Part shown: one piece after another, positions 25,664 to 34,723 of the stretch
How positions within the stretch are numbered: position 1 is the first letter of the stretch
Layout of the letters: each line of letters starts with the position of its first letter
Source of the DNA: Pedosphaera sp.
GTDB taxonomy: Bacteria; Verrucomicrobiota; Verrucomicrobiia; Limisphaerales; F1-12-MAGs170
Length of the DNA stretch: 48,810 bases
Assembly: GCA_009695275.1 (NCBI GenBank)
Contig: SIBF01000008.1
Coordinates: 1 to 48,810 of the forward strand
Direction of reading: 5' to 3'
Position numbers and translations under genes: made by a program
Notes under the pieces: model-generated
The model's input: only the letters and a program-made list of their open reading frames with translations
Database searches by the model: none
What the model was told of the DNA's origin: nothing

Positions 25664-26449
25664 CTATTCCGTCCGCCCCAAGAGATGATTCAACTTGTCG
25701 CGGTAATTCCGGCTCAAGGTGAGCTTGGTTCCTCCGTGAAGAATCACGACTTGATCTCCATGAAACAGCGGCTGCAGCTCCTTGACGCGTTCGATGTTGA
25801 CGATGGTGGAGCGATTGATGCGGACAAACCGGGCCGGCGGCAGCTTGCCTTCGATGGAAACCATGGTTTCGCGCTGCATGTGGGTTTCAACGCCGATGTG
25901 AATGTTGATGTAGTTGTCCGCCGCTTCGATCCAATCGATGTCATCGATTTTCAAAAGCAGGACCTTGCCGCCAGTCTTTACAGCGAATCGATCCATTGCC
26001 TTCACCTCTTGCTTCTCACCCCGCCCTTCCTTGACCTCTTCGATAAGTGTCGTCAACCGGGCACTGAGCTGATCCATCTCCCGCGCTTTGAGATGGACGC
26101 GCACCTTTTCAAGCGCCTTTTGAAACCGCGCCTTGTCGAACGGCTTCAACAGATAATCCAGGGCGTGTGCGTCGAAGGCGCGCAGGGCGAATTTGTCGTA
26201 GGCCGTGACGAACACGAAGATCGGAGCCGGCTTCATCGTCAGGCCTGCGACGACACCGAAGCCATCGATCTCCGGCATTTGCACATCCAGGAAGACCAGT
26301 TGCGGCGCTTCACGCTGAATCGTTGCGATTGCCTCGCGGCCGTCACCACATTCGGCGACAATCTCCACGTCAGATTCGATTGCCAACAGTTTCCGCAGCC
26401 GCTCACGCCCAAGCGGCTCGTCATCCACGATTATGGTTCTTATCTTCAT
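25664..26449 (-). CDS. LytTR-family response regulator
   Basis: REC IRTIIVDDEPLGRERL...LVFLDVQMPEIDGF and C-terminal LytTR IDWIEAADNYINIHIG...FVRINRSTIVNIERVKEL. Confidence 0.92.
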   Translation of the reverse strand: MKIRTIIVDDEPLGRERLRKLLAIESDVEIVAECGDGREAIATIQREAPQLVFLDVQMPEIDGFGVVAGLTMKPAPIFVFVTAYDKFALRAFDAHALDYLLKPFDKARFQKALEKVRVHLKAREMDQLSARLTTLIEEVKEGRGEKQEVKAMDRFAVKTGGKVLLLKIDDIDWIEAADNYINIHIGVETHMQRETMVSIEGKLPPARFVRINRSTIVNIERVKELQPLFHGDQVVILHGGTKLTLSRNYRDKLNHLLGRTE

Positions 26450-27579
26450 AGAGATAGGATGGTTGGCTCAAACCGCTCGCGGGCAGGCCTGGTCTGGGGT
26501 CGCCAGGGCAACACAAGACGCACAACCAGACCTTCAGCAGACGTGTTAAATTCCAACTTGTGTTCTGGGCCGTAAAGCTCGGCCAGACGCTCGCGCGTGT
26601 TGGTGAGTCCGATGCCTTCGCGCTCCGGTCCGGAGGGAGGCAAACCGTCGCCGTTGTCACGCAACTCGATTTCCAGCCCATCAGGGCCTTTTCGAGCGTG
26701 AAGCTCAACCCTGCCCGGACGCGCGTGCGGCTCGATGCCATGCCGGATGGCGTTCTCCACGATTGGTTGGAGAATGAGATTCGGGACCATGACATCCAGA
26801 GCCGCCGGCTCGACGTTTTGCATAAAGGTCAGCCGCGGACCAAACCGTGTGCTTTCGATTTCGATGTAGCGGCCGATGAAATCCAGCTCCTGTCGCAGCG
26901 TCACTTCCTGCGCATCCGTGCTCTCCAGGGCATATCGAAGCAAATCGCTGAGCCGGGCTATCATCCGATCCGCCGCCTCGACATCAATGTGCATCAATGC
27001 GGAAATCGCGTGAAGCGTATTGAACAGGAAATGCGGATTTAACTGAATCTGCAGGGCTTGGAGCCGCGCCTCTGTCAGACGTTTCTCCAATGCCATCGAG
27101 TGCATCTCGCGCTCCCTCGCCTGGCGGTAAAAATCGAGCGCATGCGCGGTCCCGACGATCACGCAATAAACCAGGAAAGTGAAATGAAACATCCGCACAA
27201 CCAGCGGCTGAAATACATCTCCGAACGCGACCTTGCCGCCAGCGATGTTCTCGTACCACTGACCCGCAAACGCGCGGCAAAACATAAAGACCATCCCAAA
27301 AGCAATGCTTGCCCCAATGTGAATCGGCACCGTCTGTTCCCAAGTTGTACGCTTCAGTGGAAATCGCCGCGCCAGCCACATCGCCGGCACTGCAAGCGCG
27401 GCGAAAAGGTACCAGTCCAGCAGCGATTGCCCAACCGCATGACCAACGGAGATCGGACTGTTGAGCCTGGCGCTGGAAATGTACAACTGACTGGCGAACG
27501 CCAGTCCGATAACCGTCCAGAAGGCGAGCATCAATGCGCCTGACAGCAATCGACTGCGGTAGGTCTGACCGAAAGTCAT
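26446..27579 (-). CDS. LytS-like sensor histidine kinase
   Basis: TM region, then LQALQIQLNPHFLFNTLHAISALMH ... VPNLILQPIVENAIRHGIEP ... DNGDGLPPSGPEREGIGLTNTRERL; ATG at 27579. Confidence 0.92.
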   Translation of the reverse strand: MTFGQTYRSRLLSGALMLAFWTVIGLAFASQLYISSARLNSPISVGHAVGQSLLDWYLFAALAVPAMWLARRFPLKRTTWEQTVPIHIGASIAFGMVFMFCRAFAGQWYENIAGGKVAFGDVFQPLVVRMFHFTFLVYCVIVGTAHALDFYRQAREREMHSMALEKRLTEARLQALQIQLNPHFLFNTLHAISALMHIDVEAADRMIARLSDLLRYALESTDAQEVTLRQELDFIGRYIEIESTRFGPRLTFMQNVEPAALDVMVPNLILQPIVENAIRHGIEPHARPGRVELHARKGPDGLEIELRDNGDGLPPSGPEREGIGLTNTRERLAELYGPEHKLEFNTSAEGLVVRLVLPWRPQTRPARERFEPTILSL

Positions 27580-27835
27580 CTGGTCGAGACGGTATTCTCC
27601 TCTGCCGCAAACGGACAATTGAAATCCTTTGGAGTCCTGATCATCGGATCGTGAAACCACGATGGAGATGGCAATGACTTGGACGAAGATCTCCGAAGAG
27701 CGTCGGAAAACCTTACAGATGGGCCGCAAAGATCGCGCAATTTCTCTCGCACACATGGCTTGAAACTCGCTACTTTTCAGAACCTTGCGAGGAGGTGCAG
27801 GCCATGAACCGTTTCGCGAAACAACCAGGCTGGAG

Positions 27836-30800
27836 ATGCTGACACAGTCTTTCATGACAACAACCAAGGGATTGGTGCCGCCGCTTGTTGAGCAAGCGCG
27901 GCACTGCTTCCAGAGAAAGTTCCGCCTCGCGCTGAACTTGGCGACACTGGTCTTGATTCTTGAATTACAGCAGGATTCGAAAGCTGCAGCCCCACCCCAG
28001 CCGACCTTGAACTTGGTCGACACCCTCAACAGCCGTCAGGCCTCGCTGGCGGCATTGGCGGCTCCGGGTGGTACGAGTGCCATCGACTACTTCACGCCGG
28101 AAGGTCCCGTCGGCACAACCGTTCTCATTAATTTGAATGTTGGTGGAGAAGTGAAATCTGTAAGGATTGGCAATCTCGATGCCGCCTTCACGATCTACGA
28201 AGTGCCACTTCGTCCAGCTCTCGTCGCAACCGTTCCGAAAGGAGCCACCACCGGATTGATCACCGTGGCAACAGACGAAGCTACTTACGTCTCGACGCAG
28301 CCGTTCAAAGTCACTTCCAAGCTCCCGGTAAATTGGCCAAGAATCTCCCTCATTCAGCCTTTCGAGGGTGCTGTAGGAACACAAGTTTTCATCGCCGGTT
28401 TGAATCTCAACTACGGCCCTGTCAACGTGAATTTCGGACAAGTTCCCGCAGCGGCAATCCGAGTTGGAAGCGGACTGGTGGTGACCGTGCCCGCCGAGGC
28501 GGTAACCGCGCCCATCGCTGTGACCACTTTCATTGGATCAGTCTCAAGTGTTACACCATTCCGCGTAACAACCGCCACCCAAAAGCCATTCCCGCCTTTG
28601 ATCGTAGATTTCTCACCGTCGCAAGTCGATCATTCCACCGGCTCCCAGTTTGCAATTGAGGGCGTTAACCTCACGGACGCTACTTCGGTGCGCCTCAATG
28701 GTCAGGAAGTTGAGTCGTTTACTGTCCTTGGTGACACTCTTATTTTGGCCACCCTCCCCGAGGGCTCAACTGAAGGCCTGGTAAGCGTCACAACGCCGAA
28801 TGGAAAAGGTACCAGCAACAAAATGCTTGAATTCGGGGCAAGTTTACCCGTCATCAGCAGTTTCTCGCCGTTGATGGGATCCCCCGGGAACAGTGTCTCG
28901 ATTTTCTTTTCAGAAGTAACCGAAGTTTCCTCAGTCCGCTTCAGCGGCGAGCTTGATGCTCAGGCCACGTTCCAAGGATTTCCGGCCGGCGTCACTGGCC
29001 GCGGCATTGTTGCAATTGTGCCAGCCGAGGCGGTCAATGGTCCGATAACCATCACAACAACTCGAGGCGAACTGATCACGCGAGAATCGTTTGCCGTGAA
29101 CAGGGGTGCTTGGGCATTGACGCCGCGCATCACGGAGATTTATCCCGAGAGCGCGCCACGCGGCGCGTCCGTCCTGATTCGCGGCAGTGCTCTCGTCGGA
29201 GTGATCGCCGGCGTGGACTTCGATGGGACAAGGGCCGATTTTCTTCCCGCTCCCGGCGGTGTGCAAGCAATCGTGCCGCTGAGTCTCGCCACGGGTTCCG
29301 TGGGAACGGTGAGTATCACAACGCTCCTGGGCAAGGCGACCGCCACGAACAGTTTTTTCGTTTCCAGCGAATCGTCACCCAACCAGGCTCCGCTGATCGA
29401 AAAAATTTCTCCTCAGGCGGGACTTGTCGGCACCGCAGTTGAAATCAAGGGCCGCAACCTGGTCGATGTTCAGAGTGTGAAAATCAACGGTATCGAAGCG
29501 CAGTTCACACAAGAGCTCGCTCCTTACGTGATCATCGCGACAGTGCCCGAGGGTGCAACCAGCGGACTGATCACAGTCGTCACTCCCAATGGTCTCGCAA
29601 CAAGCCCCGGACAGCTTCAGATCGGCGACGTCCACATCAGTTCCATCACTCCGATCACTGGAAGTGTACTAAGCGAACTTACAATCCTGGGTACCAGCCT
29701 CGACCAGGCCACAAAGGTAAGGATCGACAGCGTTGCAACAGCCTTCACCGTTGTCTCACCGAACAAAATCGTAGCCATCATACCGACCAATGCCGTAACC
29801 GGAATAGTGCGAGTCGCAACGCCACTGGGGGAGATCGGTGGGAATCTGCCTGTTTACACCGTCGTTCCAAGAATTGATTCATTCACTCCGATTTCAGGCT
29901 ACGAAGGAACGGAAGTGCATATCTTCGGAAGCGGTTTCACCGAACCGGATGCCCTGTTATTCGGCGAGATTTCGGAGGATTTCACCAGAATTAGCGCAAA
30001 TGAAATCAAGGCGAAAGTCCCGGCGAACTTTGGAGCGGGTCCGATCATCATCGCCTTCGGAGAGCAAGCCGCATTCAGTTCGACGCCTTTCACTCCTGCC
30101 GAACTGAAAGTGGTTTCGATGTCCCCGACCACTGGTCATGTCGGCGATGAGATCACACTTACCGGCACGGGAATGCAGAGCGCCACCGCCGTCGTCTTTG
30201 GAAAAAGACACGCGCCCGCCAAGGTAATCTCGGAACAGAAAATCACCGCCACAGTACCACCCGAGGCGACCAGCGGGGAAATCGGAGTAGTTTCCCCCAA
30301 CGCCACGTTCTTCGGCGATGGATTGGTTTTTGGCGTTCTACCCAAAATTATCGCGATCGAGCCTTCAGCAGGTACCGTTGGCTCAAACATTCACCTCCGC
30401 GGAACTGGCTTTGCCGATGCAATCCGCGTCGAGTTTAACGGTACACTGGCCGAATACTCGATTGAAGCTCCCGACCTAATCATCGCCACTGTTCCATTCG
30501 GGGCCATCACCGGGCCGATCCAAGTTTCCACTTCCGGAGGCCAAGCAAAGTTTCCCAAAGACTTTGAAGTCGCGCCAAGCGCTGATCTGGTGCTTTCGAT
30601 GTCAACCTCCAGGACCGTGGCATGGGTTGGCGATGCAATCGTGTATTCACTCGTTGTCACCAATGGGAGCCGGTTGACCGCAGCCTCGCTTCGAGTGGAC
30701 CACTTCATTACGGACGCAGCGAAGATCAATTCCACAACACTCAGTCAAGGCACATGGTCAATTGATGGAAACCTCTTGTCCTGCCAGCTCGGCGATCTCC

Positions 30801-31162
30801 TCGCAGGCGGAACTGTTTCGATCAAGGTTAGCACCACGCTCATCAAAGGCGAGTCCGTGATCAGCGCGGCCATCGTCAGTTCGGAGACACCCGATGAAAT
30901 TATTGAGAACAATTTTGTCACTTCATTTGTGGAGGCCGTTCAACCGCCCCAACTCTCCGCAAGACACCTGCCGGACGGCCATGTCGAGATCTCGTGGTCA
31001 TCGAGCGCCAAAGGATTCTTTCTGCAGATGAAAGAGGGTGCGGATTGGCCGGGTACCTGGGCGTTTCTAACCAAAAAATCCTCGCTACTTAGAGGGCGCT
31101 TCGTCGTGAACCTTCTACCCGCTGATCAGGTCCAGTTGTTCCGGCTGGTGATAGAGGACTAA
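27836..31162 (+). CDS. large IPT/TIG-repeat surface/secreted protein with C-terminal DUF11-like domain
   Basis: About 10 repeats of pattern 'I..I.P..G..G..V.I.G..L......V.......F.......I.A.VP..A..G.I.V.T..G'. Confidence 0.8.
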   Translation: MLTQSFMTTTKGLVPPLVEQARHCFQRKFRLALNLATLVLILELQQDSKAAAPPQPTLNLVDTLNSRQASLAALAAPGGTSAIDYFTPEGPVGTTVLINLNVGGEVKSVRIGNLDAAFTIYEVPLRPALVATVPKGATTGLITVATDEATYVSTQPFKVTSKLPVNWPRISLIQPFEGAVGTQVFIAGLNLNYGPVNVNFGQVPAAAIRVGSGLVVTVPAEAVTAPIAVTTFIGSVSSVTPFRVTTATQKPFPPLIVDFSPSQVDHSTGSQFAIEGVNLTDATSVRLNGQEVESFTVLGDTLILATLPEGSTEGLVSVTTPNGKGTSNKMLEFGASLPVISSFSPLMGSPGNSVSIFFSEVTEVSSVRFSGELDAQATFQGFPAGVTGRGIVAIVPAEAVNGPITITTTRGELITRESFAVNRGAWALTPRITEIYPESAPRGASVLIRGSALVGVIAGVDFDGTRADFLPAPGGVQAIVPLSLATGSVGTVSITTLLGKATATNSFFVSSESSPNQAPLIEKISPQAGLVGTAVEIKGRNLVDVQSVKINGIEAQFTQELAPYVIIATVPEGATSGLITVVTPNGLATSPGQLQIGDVHISSITPITGSVLSELTILGTSLDQATKVRIDSVATAFTVVSPNKIVAIIPTNAVTGIVRVATPLGEIGGNLPVYTVVPRIDSFTPISGYEGTEVHIFGSGFTEPDALLFGEISEDFTRISANEIKAKVPANFGAGPIIIAFGEQAAFSSTPFTPAELKVVSMSPTTGHVGDEITLTGTGMQSATAVVFGKRHAPAKVISEQKITATVPPEATSGEIGVVSPNATFFGDGLVFGVLPKIIAIEPSAGTVGSNIHLRGTGFADAIRVEFNGTLAEYSIEAPDLIIATVPFGAITGPIQVSTSGGQAKFPKDFEVAPSADLVLSMSTSRTVAWVGDAIVYSLVVTNGSRLTAASLRVDHFITDAAKINSTTLSQGTWSIDGNLLSCQLGDLLAGGTVSIKVSTTLIKGESVISAAIVSSETPDEIIENNFVTSFVEAVQPPQLSARHLPDGHVEISWSSSAKGFFLQMKEGADWPGTWAFLTKKSSLLRGRFVVNLLPADQVQLFRLVIED

Positions 31163-31171
31163 TCCCGCCGC

Positions 31172-31933
31172 TCATAGCCCGGTAGGATGATCCAAAAAGC
31201 TCCACGGCAGCTCAAACTTTTCCGAAAGGTGAGCGGCCAGCGCCTTGACTCCGAACGTCTCCGTGGCGTAGTGCCCCGCATAAAAGACGTTCAAGCCCAG
31301 TTCCTCTGCCAGCGCGTATGTCCAGTGCGGGCCTTCGCCGGTAATGAACGTGTCCACACCTTCGCTCGCGGCGAGCTTCATTGATCCCCCCGCACCACCC
31401 GTCACAATGCCGACGCTGCGACAAGTATCCGCGCCGCCAGGAACCAGATGCACCCTGCCGCCGACGGCCCTTCCGATGCGGGCCCGCAACTCATCTCGAC
31501 CGACCCTCGTCTCAACTCTCAAACCGATGTGTTGTCCCTTCTCGTGAAAGAAGGGTTTCGTCCGCCGGAATCCCAGCGCGGAGGCCAGGCTCGCATTGTT
31601 CCCCAAAGTCGGATGGGCATCGAGCGGCAGGTGCGAGCTGTAAACCGCCAGCCGATTCTCCATCAGGAGGCGGAGCATCTCGCGGCGCTTGCCCGTCCAA
31701 GGATGACTCGGGCCCCAGAACAATCCATGATGCACGACGAGCAAATCCGCCTTCGCCTCGCACGCCAGCCGGACCGTAGTCAAGCTTCCATCCACAGCAG
31801 CCACGATGCGTGAAACAAATCCGTCGTTCTCGACCTGGAGTCCGTTGACCGCGCCTTCGTAATCATTGAATTCGTTCGTGCGGAGCAGGCGATCGCAGTG
31901 TTGTACGATGCGCTGCAGTGAAATTCGAGCCAT
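31172..31933 (-). CDS. Nif3-like dinuclear metal center protein
   Basis: YEGAVNGLQVEN...AAVDGSLTTVRLACEAKADLLVVHHGLFWG...VYSSHLPLDAHP.LGNN...FITGEGPHWTYALAEELGLNVFYAGHYATE. Confidence 0.9.
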   Translation of the reverse strand: MARISLQRIVQHCDRLLRTNEFNDYEGAVNGLQVENDGFVSRIVAAVDGSLTTVRLACEAKADLLVVHHGLFWGPSHPWTGKRREMLRLLMENRLAVYSSHLPLDAHPTLGNNASLASALGFRRTKPFFHEKGQHIGLRVETRVGRDELRARIGRAVGGRVHLVPGGADTCRSVGIVTGGAGGSMKLAASEGVDTFITGEGPHWTYALAEELGLNVFYAGHYATETFGVKALAAHLSEKFELPWSFLDHPTGL

Positions 31934-32075
31934 GAGGAAATGAAATCAGACGCGGGCCTGGCGGGGAAGAGTTTCCTTGATGAATGATCGCACTGCTGGG
32001 CACGAAGATTTTCCAGAACCCATGTTGAATTCCAGGAATGCATCCGTATAGTGCGCTCGATTTGCAACCGACCAA

Positions 32076-34013
32076 ATGAGCGAAACTTCCGAATCGGGCA
32101 AGCCTTGGGACATTCAGGCCGCCCGCACTCTCTACAACATCGATCGCTGGGGCGCGCGTTACTTTGATATCAATGAAGCCGGGCACGTGATCGCGACGCC
32201 GCTGCAGGAAGCGGGAACGAGCGTGGACATCACCGACGTGATCGAGGAGGCGAAGGGACGCAGCCTCAAATTTCCGGTGCTGATCCGTTTCCAGGACATC
32301 CTTCGTCATCGCGTCGAATCCATCAACAAGGCCTTTCAGAATTCGATCACGGAATTCGCATATCAGGGAAAATACCGCGGTGTGTTTCCAATCAAGGTGA
32401 ACCAGCTGCGCGAAGTGGTCGAAGAGATTCTCGATGCCGGCAAGCCCTACAACTTCGGACTGGAAGTCGGCAGCAAACCCGAACTCTTTGCCGGGCTCGC
32501 CCTCCAGGATCAACCGGGGAGTCTGATCATTTGCAATGGCTACAAGGATGCGAGCTTCATCAAGATGGCGCTCATGGGCATCAAGCTCGGCAAACGGGTC
32601 ATCATGGTCGTCGAGAAGCTCGAAGAACTCCGCCAGATCCTCAGTGTGTCCAAACAGGTGGGAGTGGAGCCGGTCATCGGCATTCGCGCCCGGCTGCTCA
32701 GCAAAGGCGCTGGAAAGTGGGCCGAGAGTGGCGGCGAGAACGCAAAGTTTGGTCTCAGCACGTGCGAACTGCTCACCGCGACCGAACTCCTCCGCGAAGA
32801 AAATCTCGTTCACTGTTTCAAGCTTCTTCACTTCCACATCGGTTCGCAGGTGCCTGACATTTTGACGGTCAAGAAGGCGGTGCAGGAAGCCGCGAGGTTT
32901 TACGCCAAACTTCACAAGATGGGATTCCCCATCGAGTTCGTGGATGTCGGCGGCGGCCTTGGGGTGGATTATGACGGCAGCCGCTCCGCATTCGACAGTT
33001 CGACCAATTACTCGCTTCAGGAATACACCAACGACGTCGTGTACTACATCGCCGATGTGTGCAACGCCGAGAAGGTTCCACACCCGGACATCGTCAGCGA
33101 AAGCGGCCGCGCCATCGTCGCACACCACAGCGTGCTCGTGGTCGAAGTCTTCGGTTCGATTGGCAAAACACGGGCCGACAGCAACCTGAAGTACGGCGAC
33201 AACGATCATCCTCTCGTCCGTGAACTTCTCGACATCCGGAAGAACCTTCAAAAGCTCAACAAGCTGGAGGCCTATCACGACGCATTGGAGCGCAAAGAAG
33301 ACGCGCACAATATGTTCACCCTTGGCCTGATGGAGCTGCCTGACAAAGCGAAGATTGAGGATCTGTACTGGCACATCAGCGGTGCCGTTGTGCAGAGCTT
33401 TCAAGGACAGGCGTACATCCCGGAGGAAATTCGAAAACTCGAGGACAGCCTGGCAGACCAGTACCTCTGCAACTTCTCTGTGTTTCAATCGCTGTTGGAT
33501 AACTGGGCGCTTGGCCAGCTCTTTCCGATCATGCCGCTCAGCCGTCTTAATGAGCGGCCGTCCCGCGAGACGACCCTGGTGGACATCACCTGCGATTCCG
33601 ACGGGCAGATCAACAAGTTCATCGATTTGCGCGACGTTCGTGACACGCTTCCCGTTCATCCGCTCCGGACCAATGGTGGAGTACCTGAGCCGTACTACCT
33701 TGGTTTCTTCCTGATGGGCGCCTACCAGGACATCATGGGCGACCTTCACAATCTCTTCGGCCGCGTCAATGAAGTGCATGTCTTCCTCGATCCTGACGAG
33801 CCATGCGGTTACTACATCGAGGAGATCATCGAGGGAAACACCATTGTCCAGGCCCTCGGCGCCGTTCAATACGACGAGAACGAACTCAAACGCCAGATGA
33901 AGGCCCAGGTCGATGCCGCCATCAAGAGCGACCGCCTCAAGCCCAGCGAAGGCATGCGGCTTCTCGACGACTACGAGCGCGGCCTCAAGGACTACACCTA
34001 CCTCACCATCTGA
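32076..34013 (+). CDS. speA: biosynthetic arginine decarboxylase
   Basis: WDIQAARTLYNIDRWGARYFDINEAGHV...GVFPIKVNQLREVVEEIL...FVDVGGGLGVDYDG...VSESGRAIVAHHSVLVVEV. Confidence 0.96.
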   Translation: MSETSESGKPWDIQAARTLYNIDRWGARYFDINEAGHVIATPLQEAGTSVDITDVIEEAKGRSLKFPVLIRFQDILRHRVESINKAFQNSITEFAYQGKYRGVFPIKVNQLREVVEEILDAGKPYNFGLEVGSKPELFAGLALQDQPGSLIICNGYKDASFIKMALMGIKLGKRVIMVVEKLEELRQILSVSKQVGVEPVIGIRARLLSKGAGKWAESGGENAKFGLSTCELLTATELLREENLVHCFKLLHFHIGSQVPDILTVKKAVQEAARFYAKLHKMGFPIEFVDVGGGLGVDYDGSRSAFDSSTNYSLQEYTNDVVYYIADVCNAEKVPHPDIVSESGRAIVAHHSVLVVEVFGSIGKTRADSNLKYGDNDHPLVRELLDIRKNLQKLNKLEAYHDALERKEDAHNMFTLGLMELPDKAKIEDLYWHISGAVVQSFQGQAYIPEEIRKLEDSLADQYLCNFSVFQSLLDNWALGQLFPIMPLSRLNERPSRETTLVDITCDSDGQINKFIDLRDVRDTLPVHPLRTNGGVPEPYYLGFFLMGAYQDIMGDLHNLFGRVNEVHVFLDPDEPCGYYIEEIIEGNTIVQALGAVQYDENELKRQMKAQVDAAIKSDRLKPSEGMRLLDDYERGLKDYTYLTI

Positions 34014-34024
34014 GCGTGGCGCAC

Positions 34025-34702
34025 ATGTTGGAGCCAGCCCCTCACGCCGAATTGATGCGCTCCCTCGGGCGGCTCGTCCGGGGTCTGTCCGCACTTTTTT
34101 GGGGGCTTCCTTTGACGCTGCTGGTTTCCGTCAAGACCGGCGTCAGCGAGTGGCTCAAACCGATGGGAATGCTCCCTCCGCTCATCTCCATGGGAATCCT
34201 CCTCTATGGACTGATCCTGTTGAGCAGCTTTCAAAAACAGGAGCGTATCTGGATCCGGGCGATCGACCGGGCCAAACTTCTCGCGGTGATAAATATCGGG
34301 CTCGCTCCGTTCATCTTCTGGTGGAACAAACTTCCCTTCGTGCCGTTCTATTCCGCCACCATTGGCATCCTGATCCTCTCGGGAGTGCTTTTTCTCTTTG
34401 ACCTTAATCAGGTCCTTCAACGCCTTGCGGCGATGCTTCCCGACGAAACTCTCCGGCTCGAAACCAAGTGGTTCACCTCCGTCAATCTGGGCATGTTGAT
34501 CTTCCTCGTTTCGGCAGCCGCGGTCTATGTGGCGTTGGATCAGATTGATCACCTCCCGGCAGTGCTGGTACAGGCCCTTCAAACCATCGAACCTGGGCGA
34601 GTCATCACACTTCTGATCCTCCTGCCTCTGGCACTAACGATGACACTGATCTGGAAAATCAAGGAAGTCATCATCCGCAGTGTGTTCAATGCGCAAAGTT
34701 GA
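34025..34702 (+). CDS. multi-TM hypothetical membrane protein
   Basis: MLEPAPHAELMRSLGRLVRGLSALFWGLPLTLLVSV...; several hydrophobic segments. Confidence 0.75.
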   Translation: MLEPAPHAELMRSLGRLVRGLSALFWGLPLTLLVSVKTGVSEWLKPMGMLPPLISMGILLYGLILLSSFQKQERIWIRAIDRAKLLAVINIGLAPFIFWWNKLPFVPFYSATIGILILSGVLFLFDLNQVLQRLAAMLPDETLRLETKWFTSVNLGMLIFLVSAAAVYVALDQIDHLPAVLVQALQTIEPGRVITLLILLPLALTMTLIWKIKEVIIRSVFNAQS

Positions 34703-34723
34703 TCCACTGCCGCAACGCTGGTT

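Noticed and set aside
26446-28029. 527-aa version of the histidine kinase
   Set aside because: The upstream 150 aa lack domain character and run into the divergent promoter; the ATG at 27579 fits the TM start.
33803-34024. 5' extension of the membrane protein ORF into speA
   Set aside because: The upstream part is an out-of-frame reading of speA; the ATG at 34025 begins the hydrophobic protein.
31863-34094. 743-aa antisense ORF opposite speA
   Set aside because: It mirrors the high-GC codon structure of speA, which has clear family motifs; the antisense product has no recognisable domain.
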